Assembly: GCA_023414355.1 (NCBI GenBank)
Contig: JAEZOB010000049.1
Location: forward strand, 1 to 64,000
Source: Bacillota bacterium
GTDB taxonomy: Bacteria; Bacillota; Clostridia; Lachnospirales; Lachnospiraceae
Reading direction: 5' to 3'
DNA: 64,000 bases
The notes under the pieces were generated by a model. That model made no database searches. It was not told the origin of the DNA and saw only the letters and a program-made list of their open reading frames with translations. How positions within the stretch are numbered: position 1 is the first letter of the stretch; every line of letters begins with the position of its first letter. The position numbers and the translations under genes were made by a program. Of the stretch, positions 33,534 to 43,133 are shown piece by piece.

Positions 33534-35378
33534 TTATTCATGTGTAATATAATCTGCTATCATATTCTGTTCGAGAATCTCTTTTGAAGTCTTCTTCAGT
33601 AGAAGTGCCCGGTCGTATTGTTCCTGATACCCGGCTATATCAATCTCTTCTCCGGTTCCGATCCTGATTGCCCGGCTCCCTTCAAAGATACCCTCTCGTG
33701 ATACCAGAAAGAAGATGTCGTTCGTGGCGAAAGAGCCCTCGCCCAAATAAGCTGTAAAAGCCACAAAACCATCCTGTGCATTTGCAAGATCCTGCCCTAC
33801 CGTAAAGGTTTCATCCAGGGTTAATCCCATGATATTCGCAATGGTTGGCATAAAATCTACTTGACCGCCGGTGGTATTGATCGTCGCATGGATATTGCTT
33901 CCGGGAACATTGATAATCAGAGGAATATTCATCATCTCGTCATAATCGTAGCTCCTGTCCAGGAAAGCATTCATCTGATCCGTGATTTCCTCCATACCGC
34001 AGTTCAAGCCATGATGGTCGCCATATAGAGCAATTACCGTATTCTTATAAAGGCCGTTGGCCTTCAGATCATTGATAAATTGTCCGATTGCTTCATCCGT
34101 ATAGTGTACAGTCTGCAAATAATCTCCGAATTTTGTACCCTTATCCTCTTCCTTCAGCTTCAGAGTAAGGTATTTTTCATCAATAATGAACGGATGATGA
34201 TTAGATAAAGTGATAGCGAAAGCGAAATAAGGCTCAGTCTGTCCCTGCAGAATGGGAAGCAGCTGTTTGAACATGTACTTATCCGAGATACCCATTCCGA
34301 TCATTTCATCCTGGTTCAAGTCCTCCAAGCTGTAAAAGTTCTGAAAACCCTGATTCGGATAGGCATTCTCCCTGTTCCAGAATTCTCCCTTATAACCGTG
34401 AATGGCAAATGCAGTATACCCCTTTTCTCTGAGCAGCCAGGGTAATCCCTCATAGGTATTATCCTGATATAAACGATAACTTTCCCCATCAATCAACGGA
34501 TAGATACTATTCATGGAGGAAAACTCTGCATCTGCTGTATTACCCTTACCAACATTTGAAAAGTAGTGATCGAAATACAGAGAATTGCCTTCCACCAGAC
34601 GGTTTAAATTCGGAGTCAGCTCCTGACCGTTGTATTCCGCTCCGATCACAAACTGCTGAAGTGCCTCCATCTGAATCACGATGAGGTTCTTACCCTTTCC
34701 GATACCCTGGTACTTAAGTACCTTCGCCGGCTCCGTCGGTGTGGCATCCAACACCTCCAGGATTTCTTCCTTAGGCATATCGCCCGCCTCCAGGTTATCG
34801 GAGATCGTATCGCAGATATCGCTGACATGGCTCGTAAAAAACTCCATACTGTTCACACTTTCAATAGCCGCAGAATGGAACGGGTTAGCGATCAGTGTAA
34901 TGATAACTGCTGTAAATAGATATAAAATATACTTAAACTTTCTCCAGGGATAAATTTTAGTTAATATCTCTCTGGTTGCATATTTCTTGAAGCACATATA
35001 AGCAAAGGGTATGTCAAGAAACAGCAAGAAACTGGCCGGAATCAAAGTCGCCAGAAAGCTTTTTGGTACTGCAGCTACACTTTTTGCCTGCCAAAGCTGT
35101 CTGATCGATACCGTCGTATTGTAGTAATTGTAATACATGGTGTCCGCAAACATCAGTAAACTGAGAAGAAAATATACCGTCAGGAATATCCCTTTCTTCC
35201 CTTTGATCCCGCTTCGTCCGAATAACACAAAGATTACTCCCCATACAATAAGACTCAGTATAATCATAACAATCTCCAACCGATGCACCTCGATCAAAGA
35301 ATAATACACCATCATCTTAAATGCAAATAGAAAAGTAATGAAATAAGGCGAAGCGATAACACTCTTCATTTTTTTCAT
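33534..35378 (-). CDS. LTA synthase family sulfatase-fold protein
   Basis: 614 aa from the ATG at 35376-35378, preferred because AGGGGA is 6 bases before it. Five transmembrane helices (about residues 10-170) are followed by an extracellular alkaline-phosphatase/sulfatase domain (PF00884) with IVIQMEALQ (metal-binding Glu), GNTADAEFSSMNSIYP (catalytic Thr), YGDHHG and VPG. This is the architecture of LtaS, which polymerises glycerolphosphate from phosphatidylglycerol, or of phosphoglycerol transferases. Its own hydrolysis partner might be the 4337-6178 glycerophosphodiesterase (inference). It stands alone. Confidence 0.9.
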   Translation of the reverse strand: MKKMKSVIASPYFITFLFAFKMMVYYSLIEVHRLEIVMIILSLIVWGVIFVLFGRSGIKGKKGIFLTVYFLLSLLMFADTMYYNYYNTTVSIRQLWQAKSVAAVPKSFLATLIPASFLLFLDIPFAYMCFKKYATREILTKIYPWRKFKYILYLFTAVIITLIANPFHSAAIESVNSMEFFTSHVSDICDTISDNLEAGDMPKEEILEVLDATPTEPAKVLKYQGIGKGKNLIVIQMEALQQFVIGAEYNGQELTPNLNRLVEGNSLYFDHYFSNVGKGNTADAEFSSMNSIYPLIDGESYRLYQDNTYEGLPWLLREKGYTAFAIHGYKGEFWNRENAYPNQGFQNFYSLEDLNQDEMIGMGISDKYMFKQLLPILQGQTEPYFAFAITLSNHHPFIIDEKYLTLKLKEEDKGTKFGDYLQTVHYTDEAIGQFINDLKANGLYKNTVIALYGDHHGLNCGMEEITDQMNAFLDRSYDYDEMMNIPLIINVPGSNIHATINTTGGQVDFMPTIANIMGLTLDETFTVGQDLANAQDGFVAFTAYLGEGSFATNDIFFLVSREGIFEGSRAIRIGTGEEIDIAGYQEQYDRALLLKKTSKEILEQNMIADYITHE

Positions 35379-35553
35379 AACCATTCCCCTACAAGCAAGA
35401 ATAACCGGTCAGAACCGGCAAACTTGTCATAAATATAGCGTACCCCGAGGGTACACCCTCCTATATATCTCTCTAAGCTAGCACTATAATATATCAACAG
35501 GCCTTCTTTATCAAGAACAAAAATCTTAATTTTTTCTTAATAGGGCGATATTA

Positions 35554-35994
35554 CTAATTTCCCTCTCTTGATTTACTGACGATAAGCTTGACTCCCGATA
35601 TTGCATGAATCTTAACCCTGGAGCCTTCCTCAATGATACTCCCCTCAAAAGACTTTGCAGACCATTCCTGCCCGTCAACAGTAACTTTACCTGTCTTACT
35701 GATATTATCTATTTTAGTATTCACGAGACCATCCTTACCGATGACCCCTTCATAATCTGTTTTTGCTTTTCTCGGATTAAAATAGCGTAGAATCAGAGGT
35801 CTCGTAAAATAAAGCAAGGACAGAGACGCTGCCAGAAAAAGAATGAGTTCCAAAACCAGGTTGTCATAAAATAAAGACACGACAAAAGCCAGTAGTGCTC
35901 CGGCTGCAAACCATATAGAGGTTAGATTCAAAGCTATAATTTCAATTAGTATTAAAACTGCCAGAAGCAGCAACCAATAGATCGAATTGGTCAA
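35554..35994 (-). CDS. NfeD family membrane protein
   Basis: 146 aa. Two or three hydrophobic segments (about 5-40 and 45-65) are followed by an OB-fold domain (about 80-143) with GKDGLVNTKIDN, GKVTVDGQEWSAKS, and IEEGSRVKIHAISGVKL, typical of NfeD (PF01957). NfeD proteins partner with membrane stomatins or SPFH proteins; no such gene is adjacent. The start is TTG (35992-35994) with AAGGAGG at 7 bases. Convergent and upstream neighbours are far, so it is monocistronic. Confidence 0.9.
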   Translation of the reverse strand: MTNSIYWLLLLAVLILIEIIALNLTSIWFAAGALLAFVVSLFYDNLVLELILFLAASLSLLYFTRPLILRYFNPRKAKTDYEGVIGKDGLVNTKIDNISKTGKVTVDGQEWSAKSFEGSIIEEGSRVKIHAISGVKLIVSKSREGN

Positions 35995-36129
35995 CTCAAT
36001 TCCTCCTTCCTTTGTTTTCTATTATTATTTTAACCATTCATGTACAGGGATACAATAGAACCTGATGTCTTCTAATCATATTTTAATCTGGATTTCGTAT
36101 TACCGGACGAATACATTCTTAAATAATAA

Positions 36130-36179
36130 AATGTCATGTCGCAGAACGGCCTCTTTCCTTTATCCTGCGTCATGACATT
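36130..36179 (-). terminator. intrinsic terminator of the SpoU-VTC-DUF4956 operon
   Basis: AATGTCATG-CGCAG and CTGCG-CATGACATT pair, followed on the minus strand by TTATT. It lies 44 bases after the DUF4956 stop codon. Confidence 0.65.
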
Positions 36180-36222
36180 ACTATTATGTAATTAATTCTA
36201 TGGATTATTCACAGGCGAACCC

Positions 36223-36918
36223 TTAGAGTTGCTGGTCTTTTCCTTCCTTCCCTGATAGCGCTATTTGAAGATTTCCGTTCCTGCAGCGAATTGCATCCAA
36301 AAATTCTTTCTCCAAAGCAGAATCCTTCATGACGATATCATAAGTCAATTCGAAAAGCGTACCCATATTACTGGTTCTTACCTTCTGCATTTCGGAGAAG
36401 CTTGTATATTTTGAAAACACCTCATCAAAGATCCCCTGATAATTCATATCCTCCGGGATAGTAATTCGGAGGCGTTTTTCTTTCTGCTTCGGAAGGCCGA
36501 TCCCCGCTTTGCTGACCAGGATGATAACAATACTGATCAGAACAGCTACCACCACCCCCAGGGTCAGGTAACCAAGCCCCACGGCCAGTCCTGTGGCCAT
36601 CGTCAGGAATACAAAGGAGATATCCTTTGCATCTCCCGGAATACTACGGAATCTGACAATTGTGAATATTCCTGCCATAGAAAACGCTCTCGCAAGATTA
36701 CCTCCGATCAGTAAAATTACTACTCCAACAATCGCAGGAAGGATGATCATACTTAAGGTAAAACTCGCTGAACGCTCCCTTTTGGGTGTGATAAAGAAAT
36801 ATGCACCGGTGATCACAATACCAATGAGCAGTCCTGCTGCGATACAGAGCAGGAATGACTTAAGGCTGACAGCGATGATCGCTTGTGTAGAGACATTTTC
36901 TAAAATTGAATGAAACAT
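36223..36918 (-). CDS. DUF4956 membrane protein
   Basis: 231 aa. Four or more hydrophobic helices (about 15-35, 50-75, 100-125 and 125-145) are followed by a cytoplasmic region of about 85 aa. It has the GGNLARAFSMAGIFTIVRFRS and PGDAKDISFVFLTM segments of the DUF4956 family. It lies directly after a VTC-domain gene (stop and start are about 12 bases apart), a pairing found widely in Firmicutes that suggests a joint polyphosphate-related or surface role. Function not established. RBS AGGAGGAAACAAAA. Confidence 0.9.
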   Translation of the reverse strand: MFHSILENVSTQAIIAVSLKSFLLCIAAGLLIGIVITGAYFFITPKRERSASFTLSMIILPAIVGVVILLIGGNLARAFSMAGIFTIVRFRSIPGDAKDISFVFLTMATGLAVGLGYLTLGVVVAVLISIVIILVSKAGIGLPKQKEKRLRITIPEDMNYQGIFDEVFSKYTSFSEMQKVRTSNMGTLFELTYDIVMKDSALEKEFLDAIRCRNGNLQIALSGKEGKDQQL

Positions 36919-36930
36919 TTTTGTTTCCTC

Positions 36931-37689
36931 CTATACGCACATTCTATTTCGCCCGGCTGAAAGCAGCGAAAGCTCACCTTGTTGTAAAGACTGGCGATAT
37001 TCCTCTCCATATTTCGAAAAATTAACCGGATAAATCCGATATTCGGACAGCATTCCGGTAAACCAATATGGCATTGCATGGTTTGTCTTTGCCTCCATAA
37101 TACGGAGTCCTTGCGGAAGTAACAACTCCCCATAATTTCCTTTATCCAGACCCAGCTCATAGCGCCTTGTCCTTATATTGGTATCAAAGGTAATTCTGAA
37201 CTCCTCTTTTTCTTTGCCGAACAAAGCTAATCTATCATAGGAAAGATAAAGAGCCGGGGCCAGGTCCGGATACCGCTCTAGTATAAAGTCAATCTCGCGG
37301 AGCACCTGTTCTGTAAAAGGTCTTTTTCCTTCCGCACGTTTCCCCGTCGCTATGTATCTGCAGGCATCCTCCAATTGCATGGAGCAACGCCTTTTATTAA
37401 CATAACCATTGAATTTCTTCTTAATCTCCAGATAAACCTTATCTTTCGGATAAACTGTACCATAGCTTCGAAGCCTTAGTTTTTCCTTATAAATCGGCTT
37501 TTCAATAGAATGTCTTATCATCTGATGATCCGGTGTATCATAGTAAATATTACAGATTGTATAGAATTCACCACTTCTGCAATATACATCAGGGAGCATG
37601 TATTCCTCAAGCCGCGCTCTCAGTACCCGGTAATTTTCATCGGTGATGATATATTTTTCTTCCGTTCTGTTAAATACCTCAAGCGCCAT
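36931..37689 (-). CDS. VTC domain (polyphosphate polymerase-like) protein
   Basis: 252 aa, the VTC domain (PF09359) alone. It begins with FNRTEEKYIITDENYR (the EKYxI triphosphate tunnel motif), and has IYYDTPDHQMIRHSIEKPIYKEKLRLRSYG and YLEIKKKFNGYVNKRR, the basic residues that bind polyphosphate in yeast Vtc4. No membrane helices, so it probably acts at the inner membrane face with the DUF4956 protein. Catalysis is expected from family knowledge and not proven for bacterial members of this type. RBS AGGAG, 8 bases before ATG. Confidence 0.9.
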   Translation of the reverse strand: MALEVFNRTEEKYIITDENYRVLRARLEEYMLPDVYCRSGEFYTICNIYYDTPDHQMIRHSIEKPIYKEKLRLRSYGTVYPKDKVYLEIKKKFNGYVNKRRCSMQLEDACRYIATGKRAEGKRPFTEQVLREIDFILERYPDLAPALYLSYDRLALFGKEKEEFRITFDTNIRTRRYELGLDKGNYGELLLPQGLRIMEAKTNHAMPYWFTGMLSEYRIYPVNFSKYGEEYRQSLQQGELSLLSAGRNRMCV

Positions 37690-37700
37690 CGCCTTTGCTC

Positions 37701-38504
37701 CTATTCTGACCTCCGCTGTCTTGCAGCCTCATACATCAGGATTGCTGCCGCTACTGCAGCATTTAGAGATTCCACCTTACCCGCCATAGGGATTTTGATC
37801 AATGCATCAGCTTGCCCTGAAGCCCGCTCTGATAATCCGTTGGCTTCGTTACCGATTAAGAACGCACATTTTTTACAAAAGCTTCCTTCCGTATCGTAGG
37901 GTATTCCTTGAAGATGTGCTGCATATATCGTAATCCCTTGTTCTTTGATTAGCTGAAGCATCTGATAGAAATCCTCTACCTGGCAGAACGGGACCCTGTA
38001 AATCGAACCCATTGTTGCCCGGATTACCTTGGGATTATAGTAATCTACCGAAGCCGAACTACTGATGATTCCTGTGATCCCTGCTCCCTCGGCAGTTCGT
38101 ATCATCGTACCTAGATTACCGGGGTCCCGGATATCCTCCAGTAGTAGCAGACAGGCATTTTCCTTCTTCAATAAATCCTCCGGCTGATACTGTGAGAATC
38201 GGACAGTTCCCATAACTCCCTGCGGTGTCTTTGTATCCGATACCTCTTTAAACAAGCCATCTGTAATAATCTCAAAATCCAGACCATCAAAATATCCGGG
38301 GCACTCCTCAAACTTCTCTCGGAAAAAGCTTTCGGAAGCATAAGCCTTCACCAAGAGGCCCAGTTCCTTTGCCTCGTCGAACATTTTGATTCCCTCTATC
38401 ACATAGATCCCCTGCTCCTCGCGCTCTTTTGCCTTCTTTTGTAGCAAAGTCAGATTCTTCATCTGGGGATTACTAAGACTGCTGATGACCTGTTTTTGTT
38501 TCAT
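37701..38504 (-). CDS. TrmH/SpoU family RNA 2'-O-methyltransferase
   Basis: 267 aa. N-terminal substrate-binding region with LSNPQMKNLTLLQKKAKERE, then the SPOUT knot with motifs LLEDIRDPGNLGTMIRTAEGAG (motif 1), MGSIYRVPF (motif 2) and LIGNEANGLSE..IPMAGKVESLNAAVAAAILMYE (motif 3). It methylates 2'-O of a nucleotide in rRNA or tRNA; RlmB and TrmH family members differ in target. First gene of the operon with VTC and DUF4956; the next gene starts 11 bases on. RBS AAGGAAAAG. Confidence 0.92.
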   Translation of the reverse strand: MKQKQVISSLSNPQMKNLTLLQKKAKEREEQGIYVIEGIKMFDEAKELGLLVKAYASESFFREKFEECPGYFDGLDFEIITDGLFKEVSDTKTPQGVMGTVRFSQYQPEDLLKKENACLLLLEDIRDPGNLGTMIRTAEGAGITGIISSSASVDYYNPKVIRATMGSIYRVPFCQVEDFYQMLQLIKEQGITIYAAHLQGIPYDTEGSFCKKCAFLIGNEANGLSERASGQADALIKIPMAGKVESLNAAVAAAILMYEAARQRRSE

Positions 38505-38971
38505 ATGTTTCTTTTCCTTTATTATTATAATAAAACCTTCCTGTACTCAATGAGTGCCGGAAGGTTTGGTTTACATGGCTTGCCTTTCCACTTTTAATAT
38601 TGTATATCTGCTGAACTATCCTGTCAAACAGTAATTCTTATGTTTCTTAGGACCAGGGTGCTAAAATCATCTTTTGACACCCTATTCTTCTTAGCAAACA
38701 GATAAGGCAGCATTTCATATCTCATTACTTCTTACTTACATAATAAGATCCGTTTCTGTTCTGTCATGACCGACATGACAGTTCTGTGATGCTATAACCC
38801 CCAGCCTCTTCAGTGCATAGGTTCTTTCGCTGGTAGAATCGATCACCTTTATCTATTTTTTCCAACGTATCATAATAAAAGTATCTCCGTTACAATGATC
38901 AGAAGCAAAAAAGGACTTATATTAGTAAACTAATACAAATCCTTATAATCCGATCATTCGATTATGTCAAT
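38505..38971. other. 467-bp intergenic region with several hairpins
   Basis: There is no gene that I can support. AAACCTTCC/GGAAGGTTT (38533-38567) is a bidirectional terminator-like stem. CTGTCATG-ACCGA-CATGACAG (about 38763-38783) is a perfect hairpin. AGGGTGCTAAAA/TTTTGACACCCT (about 38655-38684) resembles collapsed ends of the palindromic element family seen at 44831 and 49964. Confidence 0.4.
38907..38945 (-). terminator. intrinsic terminator of prfA
   Basis: On the minus strand AAGGATTTGTATTAGT pairs with ACTAATATAAGTCCTT around a TT loop, then TTTTTT. It lies about 27 bases after the prfA stop codon. Confidence 0.8.
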
Positions 38972-40042
38972 TCACTCATTATTCATGTTTGCCAGCTTTG
39001 CGGCCTGATCGGCGGCAATCAGACTGTCTAGCAGAATATCGAGGTCACCGTTCATTACCTTATCAATCTGATAGATCGTAAGGTTAATTCGATGATCCGT
39101 TACACGCCCCTGCGGGAAGTTATAGGTTCTGATCTTCTCCGAACGATCACCGGTACCCACCTGGCTCTTTCTTGCTTCTGCTTCTGCGCTCTGGGCTTTC
39201 TCGAGTTCCAAGTCATAGAGCTTTGCACGAAGAACGCGGATTGCCTTATCCTTGTTCTTGAGCTGAGACTTCTCATCCTGACAGGAGATCACGATACCAG
39301 TCGGGATATGGGTCAGTCGAACAGCAGAGTCTGTCGTGTTGACACACTGGCCGCCGTTACCCGAGGATCGGAACACATCAAACTTACAATCATTTAAGTC
39401 AAGCTCTACGTCAACCTCTTCCGCTTCCGGCATGATCGCCACTGTCGATGTGGAGGTATGAATACGTCCTCCGGACTCAGTCACCGGAACACGCTGTACA
39501 CGGTGCACACCGCTCTCATATTTCAGCTTGGAATAGGCACCCTTACCGTTGATCATAAAAATTACTTCCTTGTATCCGCCAATACCATTCTCATTTAAGT
39601 TCATCATATCGATTCTCCAACGATTACGTTCTGCATACATGACATACATACGATATAATTCTGCAGCAAATAAAGCAGCCTCATCACCGCCGGCACCGCC
39701 TCTGATCTCAACGATAACATTCTTCTCATCATTGGGATCCTTCGGGAGTAGCAACACCTTCAGTTCTTCTTCAATCTTAGGAAGACGTTGCTTACATTCC
39801 TGAAACTCTTCCTTCGCAAGTTCCCGGAGCTCTTCATCGCTCTCCTCCAGCATCGCAAGACTGTCCTCAATACTCTGTTGAGTAGCCTTATATTCCTTAT
39901 ATTTTTCTACAATTTCTGAAAGATCAGCATGTTCCTTCCGAAGCTTCCGGTAATTGTTCTGATCATTCACTACGTCGGGGCTCATCATCTCATCTTCAAT
40001 TTCCTGAAAACGAACCAGAAGGTCCTCTAACTTATCAAACAT
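38972..40042 (-). CDS. prfA: peptide chain release factor 1
   Basis: 356 aa from the ATG at 40040-40042, which has GGAGG 5 bases upstream; an ATG 12 bases earlier overlaps that site and has none. The GGQ loop is SSGNGGQCVN, the catalytic motif for peptide release, followed by DSAVRLTHIPTG. The typical RF1 core also includes ELYRMYVMYAERNRW and HRVQRVPVTESGGRIHTST. It terminates at UAA and UAG. Its Gln in GGQ is methylated by PrmC, encoded just upstream, so the pair is a functional unit. Last gene of the rho-rpmE-DUF1385-prmC-prfA run. Confidence 0.98.
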   Translation of the reverse strand: MFDKLEDLLVRFQEIEDEMMSPDVVNDQNNYRKLRKEHADLSEIVEKYKEYKATQQSIEDSLAMLEESDEELRELAKEEFQECKQRLPKIEEELKVLLLPKDPNDEKNVIVEIRGGAGGDEAALFAAELYRMYVMYAERNRWRIDMMNLNENGIGGYKEVIFMINGKGAYSKLKYESGVHRVQRVPVTESGGRIHTSTSTVAIMPEAEEVDVELDLNDCKFDVFRSSGNGGQCVNTTDSAVRLTHIPTGIVISCQDEKSQLKNKDKAIRVLRAKLYDLELEKAQSAEAEARKSQVGTGDRSEKIRTYNFPQGRVTDHRINLTIYQIDKVMNGDLDILLDSLIAADQAAKLANMNNE

Positions 40043-40095
40043 AATAACCTCCATCCTGCCTTAAGGCAGCTTATATAAAATGCAAAAGAATTGAC

Positions 40096-40926
40096 TTATA
40101 ATTTTCTTGCGGACACCACTCGGTCAAGTCCGCTTAAATCCTTTTTTATCATAACATCGGTGAAGCCTTCCTGAAGTAATATCTGCTTCACAGCTTCTCC
40201 CTGATTATATCCTATCTCGTAGAAAAGGAACCCGCCTTTATTCAGAAAACTCCTTGCCCCTGTCGATATCCTCCTGTAAAAGATCAGGCCATCTTCACTT
40301 CCATCTAGTGCAAGGATCGGTTCATGCTCCCGAACCTCAGGCATAAGCTCGTCAATATCCCTTGTTGGGATATAAGGTGGATTAGATACGATAATATCAT
40401 AGGTTCCGGTTATCTTACTGAATAAATCACTTTGATAAAGCTCAATAGAGACCCCATTCTTCTTCGCATTTCCTGCCGCGATCTCCAGCGCTTTATCCGA
40501 GATGTCGACACCAACTGCCCGAGACGGTCTCCCAATGCTTGCTATGCTGATCATGATGCAACCGGAACCGGTACACATATCTAATACTTTCCTGCCTTCT
40601 GATACCCTCAGCACTTCCTCAACCAGAACTTCCGTATCCTGCCGTGGGATTAAGACATCAGGACTTACGTCAAATTCCAACCCCATAAACTCCTGAGTAC
40701 CGGTAATATGCTGAAGAGGAATATGATCTGCACGGAGAAGGAGCATACTTCGGTAAGTTACCTCCTGCTCAGCCGGTGCTACCAGATCCCCCCTGAGAAG
40801 GAGATCCGTCCTGTTCATCTTAAAAACATATGCAAGCAAATACCATGCATCAACATCTGCGTCTGCTATCTCAGAATGTTTTAGTAATTCACGGCCAGAT
40901 TGTAATAATTCCCTATAAGTACTCAT
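40096..40926 (-). CDS. prmC: peptide chain release factor N5-glutamine methyltransferase
   Basis: 276 aa. The N-terminal substrate domain has VPLQHITGTQEF-like HIPLQHITGTQEFMG; the SAM-binding motif is VLDMCTGSGCIMISIA, and the catalytic NPPY motif lies in VSNPPYIPT. It methylates the Gln of the GGQ loop in RF1 and RF2. The next gene is prfA, 54 bases on. RBS GAGGT, 5 bases before ATG. Confidence 0.96.
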   Translation of the reverse strand: MSTYRELLQSGRELLKHSEIADADVDAWYLLAYVFKMNRTDLLLRGDLVAPAEQEVTYRSMLLLRADHIPLQHITGTQEFMGLEFDVSPDVLIPRQDTEVLVEEVLRVSEGRKVLDMCTGSGCIMISIASIGRPSRAVGVDISDKALEIAAGNAKKNGVSIELYQSDLFSKITGTYDIIVSNPPYIPTRDIDELMPEVREHEPILALDGSEDGLIFYRRISTGARSFLNKGGFLFYEIGYNQGEAVKQILLQEGFTDVMIKKDLSGLDRVVSARKL

Positions 40927-41097
40927 TCAAGACCTCTACCCAATACCCGGAAGAATATAAAAACAAGCATCACACTTCCTAACATAATGCTGCAAAGCAG
41001 CATCTTAAATAATCAGAGAAGAACAAGGTGTGAGTGCCATTACACGAACATCGCCGTTCTTCAGGATCATTCTGGTACTTTCAGAATGATTTTCACT

Positions 41098-42639
41098 CTA
41101 ATCGCCTTTATGACCTTCATCAAAAAATTTATCCAATGCTTTCAGGATATCATCATCCTCTTCATCAGACTGCAGTTGGATGTTTGGTTTCATCGACACT
41201 GGTGCTGTTCCTTTATTACGTCCAATCTGATTTGTATGCGTAATAACGTTTTTCTCTGCAGCCTCTACCTTGCCTGTATATGCAAGACCTCCGACACCGG
41301 CTTTTACTTCAGTATGCGCCTTAGTCACAGTTTCTGATGTTGCTGCGGTCGCTTCCGGTGTTTCCTTCTTATCTATGGGCTTCTTCACCGGAGTTGACTG
41401 ATTTTTCATCTCCTGAACCGGTTTCGTGTTGCCTTGACCATTACTCTGCTTTGTATTACCGGGCTTTGCAGAGGACTGTTTAGAAGGTTGTTGTTTGGAT
41501 CCCTGTGCATTATGTTTTGTATTTGCTTTGGCTTTTGTCTCCTGAGAAGTACTCTTGTCAGTCTTTACAGTCGTACCATGCTCATGATATTTTTCAAGAA
41601 ATGCTCTCCAGTCAAATACGGCCTCCACTGATTTGATTGCTACTTCTATCATGGAATCATCCGGTTCTTTGGTGGTAAGTCCCTGCATCCACAGGCCGGG
41701 TTGGCTCAATACATGAACCACCTTACTCTCGCTCTTACCTGCAAGGCGGATGAACTCGTAGGAAATACCCGCAATAAAAGGAACCAGAATCACTCTGGAC
41801 AAAACTCTCCACATCAGATTACCGCTTGGAATGATCATAAAAAACACCAAGCTGATCAGTACTACCAGCAGCATGAAGCTGGTACCGCAGCGTTTATGCT
41901 GCTTGGATTGCCATCTTACATTTTTTACAGTAAGTTCATAACCATGTTCAATACAATTGATGGTCTTATGCTCGGCTCCATGATACATAAAGACTCTTTT
42001 AATCTCTTTCATCTGAGAAGCCAGTATAATATATCCGATAAAAATCGCAAGACGAACAACGCCCTCGATTAATGCAAGCAAATATTGATTAGTAACAACC
42101 TTAGAGAACAGGTTGGTTAACAGAACAGGAAGTACCATAAAAAGCGCCACGCTCATAACGATAGAGATTAATACTGCGAGTGCCATGAATAATGCGTTCG
42201 AGCTCTCTTCCTTCTTCTCGGATTTTTTCGTATCTTCCTTTATGTTTCCTTTTTTGTTGTCATTGTTTGCAGTAGTGGATACTTCCTCTACCTCAAAATC
42301 TGATTCAGTATCTTTGCTCCTGCTCTTCTTCTGCTTCTCTTTCTTACTCTCGGTTTGGGTCTCCTCTTCTTCAAAGAAGCTGGCGGAATAATTTAAAACC
42401 TTAATACCAACCACTAAGGAATCCACAAAAGCTAATATTCCCCTGAATATTGGTAACTTGAAAAGCTTTACCCGATCAGAGAAATCTTTATGGGTATTGA
42501 TCTCAATTGCAATTTCCTTATCCGGCTTTCGTACTGCGACGGCGTAGATGTCCTTATTCTTCATCATTACGCCTTCCATTACGGACATGCCCCCAATTCC
42601 TGATGGTTTCATCTTAGCACCCGAACCTTTCTCTTTCAT
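41098..42639 (-). CDS. DUF1385 membrane protein with a long low-complexity tail
   Basis: 513 aa. The N-terminal GIGGMSVMEGVMMKNKDIYAVAVRKPD matches DUF1385 (PF07136). A charged region (residues 90-150) is followed by helices about 150-230, then the conserved MYHGAEHKTINCIEHG motif, two more helices (about 265-300), and a C-terminal tail of about 150 aa rich in Lys, Gln, Thr and Pro with repeats of KQ/SK/NTK. The family has been called YqhQ. The function is unknown. It lies between rpmE and prmC, as in many Firmicutes. No RBS is clear before the ATG chosen; an ATG 27 bases later is an alternative. Confidence 0.88.
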   Translation of the reverse strand: MKEKGSGAKMKPSGIGGMSVMEGVMMKNKDIYAVAVRKPDKEIAIEINTHKDFSDRVKLFKLPIFRGILAFVDSLVVGIKVLNYSASFFEEEETQTESKKEKQKKSRSKDTESDFEVEEVSTTANNDNKKGNIKEDTKKSEKKEESSNALFMALAVLISIVMSVALFMVLPVLLTNLFSKVVTNQYLLALIEGVVRLAIFIGYIILASQMKEIKRVFMYHGAEHKTINCIEHGYELTVKNVRWQSKQHKRCGTSFMLLVVLISLVFFMIIPSGNLMWRVLSRVILVPFIAGISYEFIRLAGKSESKVVHVLSQPGLWMQGLTTKEPDDSMIEVAIKSVEAVFDWRAFLEKYHEHGTTVKTDKSTSQETKAKANTKHNAQGSKQQPSKQSSAKPGNTKQSNGQGNTKPVQEMKNQSTPVKKPIDKKETPEATAATSETVTKAHTEVKAGVGGLAYTGKVEAAEKNVITHTNQIGRNKGTAPVSMKPNIQLQSDEEDDDILKALDKFFDEGHKGD

Positions 42640-42731
42640 TGTATTCTGGCGGTCAGCTTCCGCCGGAGCGATCTGAATTCTGATATGAACTAATGATCAA
42701 TATGTCACAAACCCCGAAATAATTATTATTT

Positions 42732-42770
42732 AAAAATAGGCTGAGGAAGGATACCTCAACCCATTTTTAA
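42732..42770 (-). terminator. intrinsic terminator after rpmE
   Basis: On the minus strand AAAAATGGGTTGAGG pairs with CCTCAGCCTATTTTT with a short loop. It lies about 50 bases after the rpmE stop codon, so DUF1385 has a separate promoter or depends on readthrough. Confidence 0.7.
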
Positions 42771-42817
42771 CGTTTATTATGTTTACGTTGTTATAACAGA
42801 ATTCCTTCTGTTCCTAA

Positions 42818-43027
42818 CTAATTATCCTGGCCTAAACCATACTTACGGTTGAATTTATCAATTGCACCACGAGTCTTTGCTGCCTTAACCTGTCCTGTAT
42901 AGAACGAATGGCACTTGGAGCAGATTTCTACGTGGATATCTTCCTTAGTTGATCCTGTTACAAATTCGTTACCGCAGTTGCAAACAACTTTAGCCTGATG
43001 ATATTTGGGATGGATTCCTTCTTTCAT
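42818..43027 (-). CDS. rpmE: 50S ribosomal protein L31, zinc-binding form
   Basis: 69 aa. It starts MKEGIHPKYHQAKVVCNCG and has the four Cys of the C+ form (C16, C18, C36, C39: VCNCG and CSKC). RBS GAGGTG, 5-6 bases before the ATG. The gene lies 106 bases after rho, a common pairing. Confidence 0.98.
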   Translation of the reverse strand: MKEGIHPKYHQAKVVCNCGNEFVTGSTKEDIHVEICSKCHSFYTGQVKAAKTRGAIDKFNRKYGLGQDN

Positions 43028-43133
43028 GTTTTCACCTCTTTAAAATCGAATAGTTTTATCTATTGGCATTATAATAATTCCAACTAATAAACAGCTTTTT
43101 TATTATAGCACAGCTTATCATCTAATGCAATAG

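Noticed and set aside
38655..38684. A fourth copy of the palindromic element.
   Set aside because: Only the outer ends match (AGGGTGCTAAAA/TTTTGACACCCT); it is too short to call and is mentioned only with the gap.
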